From: Devosia rhizoryzae
GTDB taxonomy: Bacteria; Pseudomonadota; Alphaproteobacteria; Rhizobiales; Devosiaceae
Direction: 5' to 3'
DNA length: 64,000 nucleotides
NCBI RefSeq assembly: GCF_016698665.1
Contig: NZ_CP068046.1
Location: 1,674,001 to 1,738,000 of the forward strand
In this document: piece by piece, positions 26,105 through 34,535 of the stretch
How positions within the stretch are numbered: the first letter of the stretch is position 1
How the letters are laid out: each line of letters starts with the position of its first letter
Notes under the pieces: model-generated
Database searches by the model: none
Seen by the model: the letters and a program-made list of their open reading frames with translations, nothing else
Told to the model about the DNA's origin: nothing
Made by a program: the position numbers and the translations under genes

Positions 26105-27232
26105 ATGACGCCGACTTCCGGCCTTGGTGGCCAACTGAGCATCGACCTGGGCGCCCTCGCCCGCAATTGGCGTGCGCTGGACAAGGTCAGCGCCGGCGCC
26201 CTGACGGCTGCCGTGGTCAAGGCCGACGCCTATGGCACCGGCATCGACATGGCCTCCAAGGCACTCCACGCCGCCGGCGCCCGCTTCTTCTTTGTCGCGA
26301 CACCGGACGAGGGCATGGCGGTTCGCGCTGCCGTCCCCGACGCCCATATCTTCGTGCTCTATGGGCTCTATCCGGGCGCGGCCAATCTCTACATCCGCCA
26401 GAACCTCATGCCGGTATTGTCCTCCATTCCGATGCTGGAGGAATGGCTGGCCAAATGCGTCGAGCGCAACGAGGCCTATCCGGCGGGCTTTCATTTCGAC
26501 ACCGGCATCAATCGGCTGGGGTTCAGGCTCAGCGAAGCGGGCCAGGTGCGGGAGCGCATCGAGCGCCTCGGCTATGCCCCGCAGATGGTGATGAGCCACC
26601 TTGCCTGCGCCGACCAGCCCAACCACGAGAAGAACCGCACCCAGCTGGCGCTGTTCGGCTCGGTCATCTCGCAGTTCCCCGGCATCCCCGCGTCACTCGC
26701 CAACTCGGCGGGCCTGATGACGGGCCGCGACTACCATTTCCAGATGGTTCGCCCCGGCATCGCCTTGTTCGGCGGACGCGCCGTGAGCGGCCGCAAGAAC
26801 CCGATGGCCCCGGTGGTGACGTTGCACGTGCCCATCCTCCAGATCACCGATGGGCGCATCGGCGAAACAGTGGGCTATGGCGCCAACTACACCCTCAACC
26901 GCACCAGTAAGCTGGCGGTCCTCGGCTATGGCTATGCCGATGGGCTCCTGCGCTCCCTATCGGGCAGCAATTCGCGCCCCGGCGGCAAGGTCTTCATTCG
27001 CGGCAGGGTCTGCCCCATCATCGGCCGTATTTCGATGGACCTGACCATCGTCGACGTCACCGACCTCGGCGGCGATCTGCCCAGCCCCGGTGAGGGCGCC
27101 GAAGTGTTCGGGCCCAATGTCAGCGTCGATGATCAGGCCGATGCCGGCGGCACCATCGGATATGAGCTGCTCACGAGCCTCAAGGGCCGCTACTCGCGCA
27201 ACTATGTCGGCACCGGCGAACTGCCCGAATAG
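26105..27232 (+). CDS. alr: Alanine racemase
   Basis: This PLP enzyme makes D-alanine for peptidoglycan. The 375-residue protein has the PLP-binding Lys39 in VVKADAYGTG and the catalytic Tyr in VGYGANYTLNRTSKLAVLGYGYADG (about 258-262). PGIALFG and GRISMDLTIVDVTDLGG are also standard. It directly follows dnaB; in other Hyphomicrobiales the dnaB-alr-radA order is familiar. Its TAG is adjacent to the stop of the converging micro-protein at 27233. Confidence 0.97.
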   Translation: MTPTSGLGGQLSIDLGALARNWRALDKVSAGALTAAVVKADAYGTGIDMASKALHAAGARFFFVATPDEGMAVRAAVPDAHIFVLYGLYPGAANLYIRQNLMPVLSSIPMLEEWLAKCVERNEAYPAGFHFDTGINRLGFRLSEAGQVRERIERLGYAPQMVMSHLACADQPNHEKNRTQLALFGSVISQFPGIPASLANSAGLMTGRDYHFQMVRPGIALFGGRAVSGRKNPMAPVVTLHVPILQITDGRIGETVGYGANYTLNRTSKLAVLGYGYADGLLRSLSGSNSRPGGKVFIRGRVCPIIGRISMDLTIVDVTDLGGDLPSPGEGAEVFGPNVSVDDQADAGGTIGYELLTSLKGRYSRNYVGTGELPE

Positions 27233-27394
27233 CTAGTTCGACGTGCTGACCGCAGGCGTGTCTTCGCCCGTATCGCCGGGTAGCACGCCGCTTTGCTGGA
27301 TGATCACCCAGGCGATCGCCGCGATCAGAGCCACCACGAAGGCGATGATGACGATGCGGGCAACGCCCCGGTCTTCCCGGCGTTTTTCAGCCAT
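27233..27394 (-). CDS. Micro membrane protein, 53 aa
   Basis: A short gene on the minus strand encodes a 53-residue protein from ATG 27394, preceded by GGGAGG at good spacing. The basic start MAEKRREDRG is followed by one hydrophobic helix (about 12-34, ARIVIIAFVVALIAAIAWVI) and a short Gly/Asp/Thr tail outside. It lies 12 bp behind a similar micro protein (27407-27598), so both are probably co-transcribed. I do not recognise the family. Confidence 0.65.
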   Translation of the reverse strand: MAEKRREDRGVARIVIIAFVVALIAAIAWVIIQQSGVLPGDTGEDTPAVSTSN

Positions 27395-27406
27395 CTCGGC
27401 CTCCCG

Positions 27407-27598
27407 TTACGGATTGTTGCCGGTGGTTTCGGCCGGTTCACCGGCCTTGCCGGCGGGCAGCGCGCTCTGTTCGGCAGCACTGTTTGCCGTCGCAGCGCCG
27501 TCGGCATTGGGCGCCTGATTGTTGGACGTGAACACCACGCCCACAAAGATGACCACCACGACAGCGACGACAATGGCGATGATGACGTTTCGATTCAT
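27407..27598 (-). CDS. Micro membrane protein, 63 aa
   Basis: A 63-residue protein with one N-terminal hydrophobic segment (residues about 4-24, NVIIAIVVAVVVVIFVGVVF) and a soluble tail rich in Ala, Asn, Gly and Glu, likely facing the periplasm. There is no lipobox. The bitopic layout matches its downstream partner at 27233. Both may be single-pass regulators or assembly factors, but no function can be given. Confidence 0.65.
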   Translation of the reverse strand: MNRNVIIAIVVAVVVVIFVGVVFTSNNQAPNADGAATANSAAEQSALPAGKAGEPAETTGNNP

Positions 27599-27731
27599 GG
27601 CAAAGCTCCGATTGCTGGAGCTTCAATCCGCGCCGGGTAAGCGGGTTCCATGGCTCATGAGCTCTGCCCATATCCTCTTTATCCCCGCCCACCCCGCCAT
27701 GCGCTAATCTCCCCCGCATCAGCCGGATGGA

Positions 27732-27828
27732 GATGGGGTTGCAACGATCAACCGTCCGGCGACAGTCGGGAAGGGTCTTTATCGTTGAGGATCCTGGGTC
27801 CGCGGACGGGGCTTGAGTAATCATCCCC
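27732..27828. other. Structured non-coding region with interleaved complementarity (candidate RNA)
   Basis: The 448-bp gap between the micro proteins and radA has no convincing gene. Within it GGTTG (27737-27741) and CAACC (27749-27753) close a hairpin whose 7-base loop CAACGAT (27742-27748) is fully complementary to ATCGTTG (27781-27787). CCGTCCG (27752-27758) is complementary to CGGACGG (27803-27809). The two 7-bp pairings interleave, which is a pseudoknot topology on either strand. A GGGG/CCCC hairpin follows to 27828. No known RNA family was recognised. Confidence 0.4.
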
Positions 27829-27856
27829 TAAGACGCTGCCTGCCAGAAAACCCGGC

Positions 27857-27918
27857 GCCCCGAGACGAGCTTCGTCTCACATACTAAACTACTCACGAGA
27901 CGAAAGCCGTCTCGGGGC
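27857..27918. repeat. Nested palindrome upstream of radA
   Basis: GCCCCGAGACG (27857-27867) is repeated inverted as CGTCTCGGGGC (27908-27918). Each arm can also fold locally (GAGACGAGCTTCGTCTC on the left, GAGACGAAAGCCGTCTC on the right) around an AT-rich centre, ACATACTAAACTACTCAC. It can therefore form one large or two small hairpins. Confidence 0.75.
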
Positions 27919-28046
27919 TCCATCATCTGCCGCAAACCCGGAGGTTCAGCCGTCCGGCCCAAGAGCATGTCTGCAGTTCCCTTTTTGTTCTTGCATCCCT
28001 TCCACGGCCTCGGCTAAATCACCCCACCCACAACAGGATCCGCCCC

Positions 28047-29453
28047 TTGGCCAAAACCCGCTCGACCTTTGTTTGCCAATCCTGCGGTGCGGTCACCACG
28101 CGCTGGCAGGGGCGGTGCGATGCTTGCGGCGAGTGGAACACCATTGTCGAGGAACTGGTCGATTCCGGCGTCGGCGCGGGTCCAAAGGCCGCTAAGTCCA
28201 ATGGCCGCCCGGCCAATCTCGTGCCGCTGTCCGGCGAAACGGAAAGCGCTGCCCGCGTCGTCACCGGCCTTGCCGAGCTCGATCGCGTCACCGGCGGCGG
28301 CTTCGTCAAAGGCTCCGCCCTCCTGGTCGGCGGCGATCCAGGGATCGGCAAATCGACGCTTTTGCTGCAATCGGCGGCCGCTCTGGCCAACAAGGGCAAG
28401 CGCGTCGTTTATGTCTCAGGTGAAGAAGCGGTGGCTCAGGTGCGGCTGCGCGCACAGCGGCTGGGGCTCGGCGAAGCCGATGTGCTGCTCGCCGCCGAAA
28501 CCAATGTCGAAATCATTCTCGCAACGCTCGAAAACGGAGCCCCGCCCGATCTCGTCATCATCGATTCGATCCAGACGCTTTGGACCGACCGCGTCGACTC
28601 GGCGCCCGGCACCGTGACCCAGGTGCGCACCTCGGCCCAGGCGCTGACCCGCTTTGCCAAGAAAAGCGGCGCCGCGGTCGTCCTTGTCGGCCACGTCACC
28701 AAGGACGGTCAGATCGCTGGTCCGCGCGTCGTCGAGCACATGGTCGATGCCGTGCTCTATTTCGAAGGCGATTCGAGCCACACGTTCCGCATCCTTCGCG
28801 GCGTTAAAAACCGCTACGGCGCCACCGACGAGATCGGCGTCTTCGCCATGACCGAGCGCGGCCTCGAACAGGTTGCCAACCCCTCGGCCCTGTTTCTTGA
28901 CCAGCGCGACAAGGACGCCGCGGGCTCCGCCGTCTTCGCCGGCATGGAAGGCACGAGGCCGCTGCTGATCGAAATCCAGGCCTTGGTCGCGCCTTCTCCC
29001 CTCGGCACGCCGCGACGCGCCGTGGTGGGCTGGGATTCCTCGCGCCTCTCCATGGTTCTGGCAGTTCTCGAAACCCGCTGCGGCGTCCGCATCGGCGCCA
29101 ATGACATTTATCTCAACGTTGCCGGCGGGCTCAAAATCAACGAACCGGCTGCCGACCTCGCGGTCGCCGCGGCGCTGATCTCTTCGCTCACCGGTTCGCC
29201 CCTCCCCGCCGACGCCGTGTATTTCGGCGAAATCTCGCTGGCTGGCGGCGTGCGGCCCGTGGTGCATGGTTCGCTGCGCCTGCGCGAGGCGCAAAAGCTC
29301 GGCTTCGGCTCGGTAGTCACCGGCAAGCTCGGCAATGCCGATCGCAACAGCGCGCTCGATGTTACCGAATATGGTCAGCTCGCCGACATGGTCAGCAGCA
29401 TCGCCGCGGCCGGCAAGCGGCCGATGCCGGAGCCTGAGCCCGACGCATGGTAA
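28047..29453 (+). CDS. radA: DNA repair protein RadA
   Basis: RadA is a RecA-like branch-migration ATPase in recombinational repair. The 468-residue protein opens with a zinc finger (Cys10, Cys13, Cys24, Cys27 in CQSCG and CDACG), then Walker A GGDPGIGKST (95-104), VVYVSGEEAVAQVRLRAQRL, the KNRYGATDEIGVF motif and a Lon-protease-like C-terminal domain. The start is TTG at 28047, the codon that restores the usual MAK-x-FVC N-terminus; AGGA lies about 10 bases upstream. cvpA and purF follow. Confidence 0.97.
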   Translation: MAKTRSTFVCQSCGAVTTRWQGRCDACGEWNTIVEELVDSGVGAGPKAAKSNGRPANLVPLSGETESAARVVTGLAELDRVTGGGFVKGSALLVGGDPGIGKSTLLLQSAAALANKGKRVVYVSGEEAVAQVRLRAQRLGLGEADVLLAAETNVEIILATLENGAPPDLVIIDSIQTLWTDRVDSAPGTVTQVRTSAQALTRFAKKSGAAVVLVGHVTKDGQIAGPRVVEHMVDAVLYFEGDSSHTFRILRGVKNRYGATDEIGVFAMTERGLEQVANPSALFLDQRDKDAAGSAVFAGMEGTRPLLIEIQALVAPSPLGTPRRAVVGWDSSRLSMVLAVLETRCGVRIGANDIYLNVAGGLKINEPAADLAVAAALISSLTGSPLPADAVYFGEISLAGGVRPVVHGSLRLREAQKLGFGSVVTGKLGNADRNSALDVTEYGQLADMVSSIAAAGKRPMPEPEPDAW

Positions 29454-29570
29454 ACGAACGGTTTCCGGGGACATCGTTGCTCCTGCCCTGCCCCGCCCTT
29501 GGCAGGCCGGGGCAAAGTCGTTAAAGGTCCGGAAACAAGCCGACGCGGCGAAGAATTTAGGCGAAAAGAT

Positions 29571-30209
29571 ATGCTGACAGCGTTCGACGTTGGTGTGGGT
29601 GTTCTGGTGCTGATTTCGGCGATCCTCGCCACGGCGCGCGGATTAACCCGCGAAGTGCTGTCGCTGGCCACCTGGGCTGGCTCCGCCGCCATCGCCGTCT
29701 ACATGTATCTCTACCACCCGGACATCGCGCAGCAGTACATTGCCGAGGAAGTGGTCGCCAATATCGCCACCGTGGTCGTGACCTTTATCGTCGCGCTGAT
29801 CGTGCTCCACCTGCTCACCATGCGCATCGCCGATTTTGTCGTCGACAGCCGCATCGGGCCGATTGATCGCACCCTGGGCTTTGTGTTCGGCGTGCTGCGC
29901 GGCGTGTTGATCGCCATCGTCGTCACCATCTTCGGTCTTTGGCTTTTGCCAAACAACCTGCCCGATTGGGCCGCCAACTCGCAGTCGCTGCCCTATCTGC
30001 GCGACATGGGCAACACCCTGATCTCGATGCTGCCCGAAGGGCTTGAACAGCAGGTGACCGATGTTCTCCAGGGCGGCGGCGGCAACCTGACCGACGACAG
30101 CGAAGCGCCGGTCGAGCCGGGTACCACGACGACGCCGGCTCCCGCCGACGGCGGCACGGTCGACCCCACCGATCCGGTGACCGACCCGGCGCCAGCGCCG
30201 CAGGCCTGA
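29571..30209 (+). CDS. cvpA: CvpA family membrane protein
   Basis: A 212-residue protein from ATG 29571 with four hydrophobic helices (about 5-22, 28-46, 62-82 and 100-125) and the family signature TARGLTREVLSLATWAG near the N-terminus. The last 50 residues are a Pro/Thr/Asp-rich disordered tail (VEPGTTTTPAPADGG). CvpA proteins are linked to colicin V production and envelope stress in enterobacteria. The cvpA-purF neighbourhood is conserved across proteobacteria and seen here. Confidence 0.92.
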   Translation: MLTAFDVGVGVLVLISAILATARGLTREVLSLATWAGSAAIAVYMYLYHPDIAQQYIAEEVVANIATVVVTFIVALIVLHLLTMRIADFVVDSRIGPIDRTLGFVFGVLRGVLIAIVVTIFGLWLLPNNLPDWAANSQSLPYLRDMGNTLISMLPEGLEQQVTDVLQGGGGNLTDDSEAPVEPGTTTTPAPADGGTVDPTDPVTDPAPAPQA

Positions 30210-30326
30210 TCGCGCAGGGCAGCGCTGCCATTTATGTCATTGGTGACATGAAGCGAAATGCGCTAAAGGCCCAGTTGACCGGCGCGGCATTCGAGGTCGC
30301 GCCGGACGAGACAGCAGCTTTAAGGC

Positions 30327-31829
30327 ATGGAGCGTCCTGTGACCCATTCCCGCGAAGACGATTTTTCCCTCGACGGTGACACGCTGCATGAAGAGTGCGG
30401 CGTGTTTGGCATTTTGGGGCATAGTGACGCCTCGACGCTGACCGCGCTGGGCCTTCACGCCCTTCAGCACCGTGGCCAGGAAGCGGCCGGCATCGTCAGC
30501 TTCGACGGCCGCCAATTCTATACCGAAAAGCGCATGGGCCTCGTGGGCGACCACTATACGGACCCTGCCGTACTCGCAAAACTGCCGGGCACCATGGCCA
30601 TCGGCCATACGCGCTACTCGACCACGGGTGAAGTCGCGCTCCGCAACGTCCAGCCGCTCTTTGCCGAACTTGAAGCCGGCGGCATTGCCGTTGCCCACAA
30701 CGGCAATTTCACCAACGGCCTGACCCTGCGCCGCCAGATCATCGCCACCGGCGCCATTTGCCAGTCGACCTCCGACACCGAAGTCGTCCTTCACCTCATC
30801 GCCCGTTCGCGCCATTCCTCCACAACCGACCGCTTTATCGATGCGATCCGGCAGATGGAAGGCGGCTATGCCATGGTGGCGCTCACCCGCACCAAACTGA
30901 TCGCAGCGCGTGATCCCGTCGGCATTCGGCCGCTGGTCATGGGCGAACTCGATGGCAAGCCGATCTTCTGCTCGGAAACCTGCGCCCTCGACATCATCGG
31001 CGCCAAATACATCCGCGACGTCGAAAACGGCGAAGTCATTATCTGCGAAGTCCAGCCGGATGGCTCGATCACCATCGAAGAGCGCAAGACCGCCCGCAAC
31101 GTGCCAGAGCGGCCGTGCCTCTTCGAATATGTCTACTTCGCCCGCCCCGATTCCGTGGTCTCGGGCCGCAGCGTCTACAAGGCGCGCAAGAATGCCGGCA
31201 TCAACCTCGCCAAGGAAGCGCCGGTCCAAGCCGACGTCGTCGTGCCCGTCCCCGATGGCGGCACGCCTGCGGCGATCGGCTTTGCCCAGCAGAGCGGCAT
31301 TCCCTTCGAGCTCGGCATCATCCGCAACCACTATGTTGGTCGCACCTTCATCGAGCCCACCCAGCAGATCCGCGCCTTCGGCGTGCGCCTCAAGCACTCC
31401 GCCAACCGCGCCGAGATCGCCGGCAAGCGCGTCGTGCTGATCGACGACTCGATCGTTCGCGGCACGACCTCGATCAAGATCATCCAGATGATGCGCGATG
31501 CCGGCGCCACCGAAGTGCATATCCGCGTCGCGAGCCCGATGATCTACTTCTCCGACTACTACGGCATCGACACGCCCGATCCGGACAAGCTTCTCGCCAA
31601 CCAATATGCCGATATCAACGCCATGTGCCGCTATATCGGCGCGGACTCCCTGGCCTTCCTTTCCATCGACGGGCTCTACGAAGCCGTCGGCGGCGCCAAG
31701 CGCAACCCGCAGGCGCCGCAGTTTACCGACCACTATTTCACCGGCGAATATCCGACTCACTTGACCGATCTGCATGGCCGGACCATGAGCGACCCGCGGC
31801 AGGTTTCGCTGCTCAAGGAAGCGGGTTGA
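30327..31829 (+). CDS. purF: Amidophosphoribosyltransferase
   Basis: PurF makes phosphoribosylamine from PRPP and glutamine, the first step of purine synthesis. The product is 500 residues from ATG 30327. The glutaminase nucleophile is the Cys in EECGVFGI (Cys24), which becomes N-terminal after removal of a propeptide. ALQHRGQEAAGI follows, and the PRPP motif VLIDDSIVRGTTS lies near residue 372. A GTG at 30339 has better-placed GGAG and is an alternative start. Its TGA overlaps the ATG of the next SDR gene. Confidence 0.97.
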   Translation: MERPVTHSREDDFSLDGDTLHEECGVFGILGHSDASTLTALGLHALQHRGQEAAGIVSFDGRQFYTEKRMGLVGDHYTDPAVLAKLPGTMAIGHTRYSTTGEVALRNVQPLFAELEAGGIAVAHNGNFTNGLTLRRQIIATGAICQSTSDTEVVLHLIARSRHSSTTDRFIDAIRQMEGGYAMVALTRTKLIAARDPVGIRPLVMGELDGKPIFCSETCALDIIGAKYIRDVENGEVIICEVQPDGSITIEERKTARNVPERPCLFEYVYFARPDSVVSGRSVYKARKNAGINLAKEAPVQADVVVPVPDGGTPAAIGFAQQSGIPFELGIIRNHYVGRTFIEPTQQIRAFGVRLKHSANRAEIAGKRVVLIDDSIVRGTTSIKIIQMMRDAGATEVHIRVASPMIYFSDYYGIDTPDPDKLLANQYADINAMCRYIGADSLAFLSIDGLYEAVGGAKRNPQAPQFTDHYFTGEYPTHLTDLHGRTMSDPRQVSLLKEAG

Positions 31830-32563
31830 TGACGGATACTAACGAGCTCAGCGGCAAGGTCGTCCTGGTCACCGGCGCCTCTCGCGGCATCGGTTACGCG
31901 GCAGGGCTCGAGGCTGCACGGCGCGGCGCACATGTGATCGCCGTCGCCCGCACCGTTGGTGGGCTCGAAGACCTCGACGACGCCATCCAGGCGCTGGGCG
32001 GCTCGACCACTTTGGTGCCGCTCGATCTTCGCGATGGCGAAGCGATCGACCGGCTGGGTGCTGCGATCTTCGAGCGCTGGGGGCACCTTGATGGTTTGAT
32101 CGCCAATGCGGGTCAGCTCGGCGTCCTGAGCCCTGTGGGCCATATCAAGCCGGACGAGTTCGACAAGGTGATGGCGGTCAATCTCACCGCCAATTACCGT
32201 CTCCTCCGCTCGTTGGACGTGCTGCTGCGCCAGGCTGAGGCTGGCCGTGCGGTATTCGTCTCGTCCTCGTCGGCGCGTTCGGCAAAGCCCTTCTGGGGGC
32301 TCTATGCCGCGAGCAAGGCAGCGCTCGATGCGCTGGTCAAAGCCTATTCCGGTGAAATCGCGCAAACCAATGTGCGCGCCAATGTGTTTTATCCCGGTGC
32401 CGTGCGCACCGCGATGCGGGCCAAGGCGATGCCGGGCGAGAACCCCGAAACCCTGCCCGCGCCGGCCGAGATCGCGCCTGCACTGGTCGATATGCTGAGC
32501 CCCACGCTTACCGAACAGGGGCGGCTCTACAATATCGGCACCAAAAGCTTCGAAGAGATCTGA
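31829..32563 (+). CDS. Short-chain dehydrogenase/reductase coupled to purF
   Basis: A 244-residue NAD(P)-dependent oxidoreductase of the classical SDR type. The cofactor loop is TGASRGIGYA (about 16-25), NAG is present in IANAGQLG, and the catalytic Ser and YxxxK are in VSSSSARSAKPFWGLYAASKAAL. The substrate is unknown. The ATG is shared with the purF stop (TGATG) and its own TGA with the ATG of the GNAT gene, so all three are translationally coupled. In other alphaproteobacteria an SDR is often found right behind purF. Confidence 0.92.
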   Translation: MTDTNELSGKVVLVTGASRGIGYAAGLEAARRGAHVIAVARTVGGLEDLDDAIQALGGSTTLVPLDLRDGEAIDRLGAAIFERWGHLDGLIANAGQLGVLSPVGHIKPDEFDKVMAVNLTANYRLLRSLDVLLRQAEAGRAVFVSSSSARSAKPFWGLYAASKAALDALVKAYSGEIAQTNVRANVFYPGAVRTAMRAKAMPGENPETLPAPAEIAPALVDMLSPTLTEQGRLYNIGTKSFEEI

Positions 32564-33153
32564 TGGTCGCCCTTCGTCCCTACCGCGCCGGCGATCTCGA
32601 TGCTCTTTATGACATCTGCCTGCGGACCGGCAATTCCGGCGGGGACGCGTCGTCCGTTCACAACGATCCCCAGCTTGTCGGCCATATCTATTCGGCGCCC
32701 TATGGCGTGCTCGAGCCCGAAAACGTCTTCGTTGCCGAAGACGACGAGGGTGTTGCCGGCTATGTGGTGGGCACGCACGACACGGACCGTTTCGCCGAGC
32801 GGCTGGAGCAGGACTGGTGGCCGGCACTGCGATCACGTTATGCCGGGGCCACGGGACTGACCGACGCCGACCAGCGCCGCCTCGACGCGATCATCAAACC
32901 ACATCGCTCGCCTGCCGATCTGGTCGAAGCCTATCCTGCCCACATCCACATGAACCTGCTGCCGCGGCTGCGCGGACAGCGGGTCGGGACAAGGCTCCTC
33001 GATCTTTGGGTGGCGCAGGCACGCGAAGCGGGCGTCAAGGGAATCCATCTTGGTGCTGGCGCCGCCAATCACGGCGGCATTGCCTTTTGGGGCAAGAACT
33101 TCGAAGAGCTCCGCCGCGACAATGGCACCGTGTGGTTTGGGATGGGGCTTTAG
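32563..33153 (+). CDS. GNAT family N-acetyltransferase
   Basis: A 196-residue acetyl-CoA-dependent acyltransferase. The opening VALRPYRAGDLDALYDICLRTG is a common GNAT start, and LPRLRGQRVGTRLLDLWVAQA (about 126-146) contains the Arg/Gln-x-x-Gly-x-Gly/Ala acetyl-CoA loop (RGQRVG). VKGIHLGAGAANHGGIAFWGKNFEEL supplies the last core strand. The acceptor is unknown. It ends the cvpA-purF-SDR-GNAT operon and converges on the CNNM/CorC gene with a 9-bp gap. Confidence 0.9.
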   Translation: MVALRPYRAGDLDALYDICLRTGNSGGDASSVHNDPQLVGHIYSAPYGVLEPENVFVAEDDEGVAGYVVGTHDTDRFAERLEQDWWPALRSRYAGATGLTDADQRRLDAIIKPHRSPADLVEAYPAHIHMNLLPRLRGQRVGTRLLDLWVAQAREAGVKGIHLGAGAANHGGIAFWGKNFEELRRDNGTVWFGMGL

Positions 33154-33162
33154 CCCCACCCC

Positions 33163-34449
33163 TTAGACTGCGGCCGCGAGCGGCGACATCAGCACCTTGT
33201 CGATGCGACGACCGTCGAGGTCCATGACCTCGAATTTCCAGCCGTCACGCTCAAAACATTCGCTGACCGAAGGCAGGTGGTTGAGCACCGAAAGAACGTA
33301 ACCGGCGACGGTTTCATACCGGGCATCCTTGGGAACAGGCACCTTGAAACGCTCGCTGAAATCGTCCACCGGCATCCAGCCAGCAACGAGGAACGAGCCA
33401 TCCTGGCGTTGCACCACGGCCTGTTCGTCACCCACTTCTTCGGTATAGCCGGTAATGACCTCAAGCACGTCACCATAGGTGATGATGCCTTCGAAGTGCC
33501 CGTATTCGTCCACGACGAGCGCGAGTTGGGCCGGAGACTTGCGGATCGCCTCGACCACGTCGAGCGCCGTCGCGTGTTCCATGACGACCGGCACGGACTT
33601 TACCAGCCTGCGCAGATCAGGCTGCTGACCCGCTGCAAGCGGCGGCAAGAGATCTGCCAGCGCCAGCATGCCGAGGATGGAATCGGCATTGCCCTCCTGC
33701 ACCAGAACCTTGGAATGATTGCTGGCAAGGATGGTGGCCAGGTTTTCCTCGTAGCTGTCCTCGACGTCGATGACGACCACGTCGAGACGCGGCGTCATCA
33801 GGCCGCGGGCGGAGCGGTCGGCGAGACGCATGACGCCCGAGATCATCGAGTGCTCTTCGGTTTCGATGACGCCGGCCGTGGTCGCCTCGGCGATGACGGT
33901 GCGCAGCTCTTCCTCGGTGACCTGCTCGTCGTTCTGCTCGCCCTGCCCAAGGAGACGCAGCACGAGCTTGCCGGAGATATCGAGCAGCCAGACGATCGGC
34001 GTGCCGACCAGCGCGATGATCTTCATCGGCTGCGCCACGCGCGCCGCAACGCCTTCCGGATTGCGGAGGGCGATCTGCTTGGGCACCAGTTCGCCCAGGA
34101 TCAGGTTGATATAAGTGATGGCAACGACCACGAGGCCGACACCGGCCACATCGGCAATGTTGTCGGGCACGCCCACCGAGGAGAGCCAGCCGGTCAGGCG
34201 AAGGCCCAGCGTCGCGCCTGAGACGGCACCCGAAAGGACGCCGACAAGGGTGATACCGATCTGGACGGAAGAGAGAAATTTGCCGGGATCTTCGGCCAGC
34301 TTGAGGGCCGTAGCCGCCCCCTTATTGCCCTGTTCGGCCATGACCTTGAGGCGGGCGCCGCGGGCGGAAACAACGGCCAGTTCGGACATGGCCAGGGCGC
34401 CGTTCACGAGGGTAAGAACGACGACGATAATGAGTTCTGTAAGCAACAA
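33163..34449 (-). CDS. Hemolysin-family (CNNM/CorC-type) membrane protein
   Basis: A 428-residue protein with the DUF21/CNNM membrane domain (residues about 1-190, with helices and the LVPKQIALRNPEGVA segment), a pair of CBS domains (about 205-330, ending LVVDEYGHFEGIITYGDVLE) and a C-terminal CorC_HlyC domain (about 345-420). Such proteins are linked to Mg2+/Co2+ efflux and resistance; the name hemolysin is historical. The start is TTG at 34449, and a second TTG follows directly. No strong ribosome site is visible. It is followed by a gap of about 90 bp to der upstream. Confidence 0.92.
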   Translation of the reverse strand: MLLTELIIVVVLTLVNGALAMSELAVVSARGARLKVMAEQGNKGAATALKLAEDPGKFLSSVQIGITLVGVLSGAVSGATLGLRLTGWLSSVGVPDNIADVAGVGLVVVAITYINLILGELVPKQIALRNPEGVAARVAQPMKIIALVGTPIVWLLDISGKLVLRLLGQGEQNDEQVTEEELRTVIAEATTAGVIETEEHSMISGVMRLADRSARGLMTPRLDVVVIDVEDSYEENLATILASNHSKVLVQEGNADSILGMLALADLLPPLAAGQQPDLRRLVKSVPVVMEHATALDVVEAIRKSPAQLALVVDEYGHFEGIITYGDVLEVITGYTEEVGDEQAVVQRQDGSFLVAGWMPVDDFSERFKVPVPKDARYETVAGYVLSVLNHLPSVSECFERDGWKFEVMDLDGRRIDKVLMSPLAAAV

Positions 34450-34535
34450 AGTGCAATGTTGGCACGCCGCGACCAGTGGCGGGGTGTTACGACGCGCGCA
34501 CTATAGGGCATGTCCGCCCGTTGTGAAGAGCGATG

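Noticed and set aside
27732..27828. tmRNA or RNase P RNA
   Set aside because: No tag-peptide reading frame, tRNA-like ends or RNase P core motifs were seen, despite the pseudoknot-like pairing.
30237..31775. Minus-strand open frame of about 512 codons
   Set aside because: It is the antisense shadow of purF.
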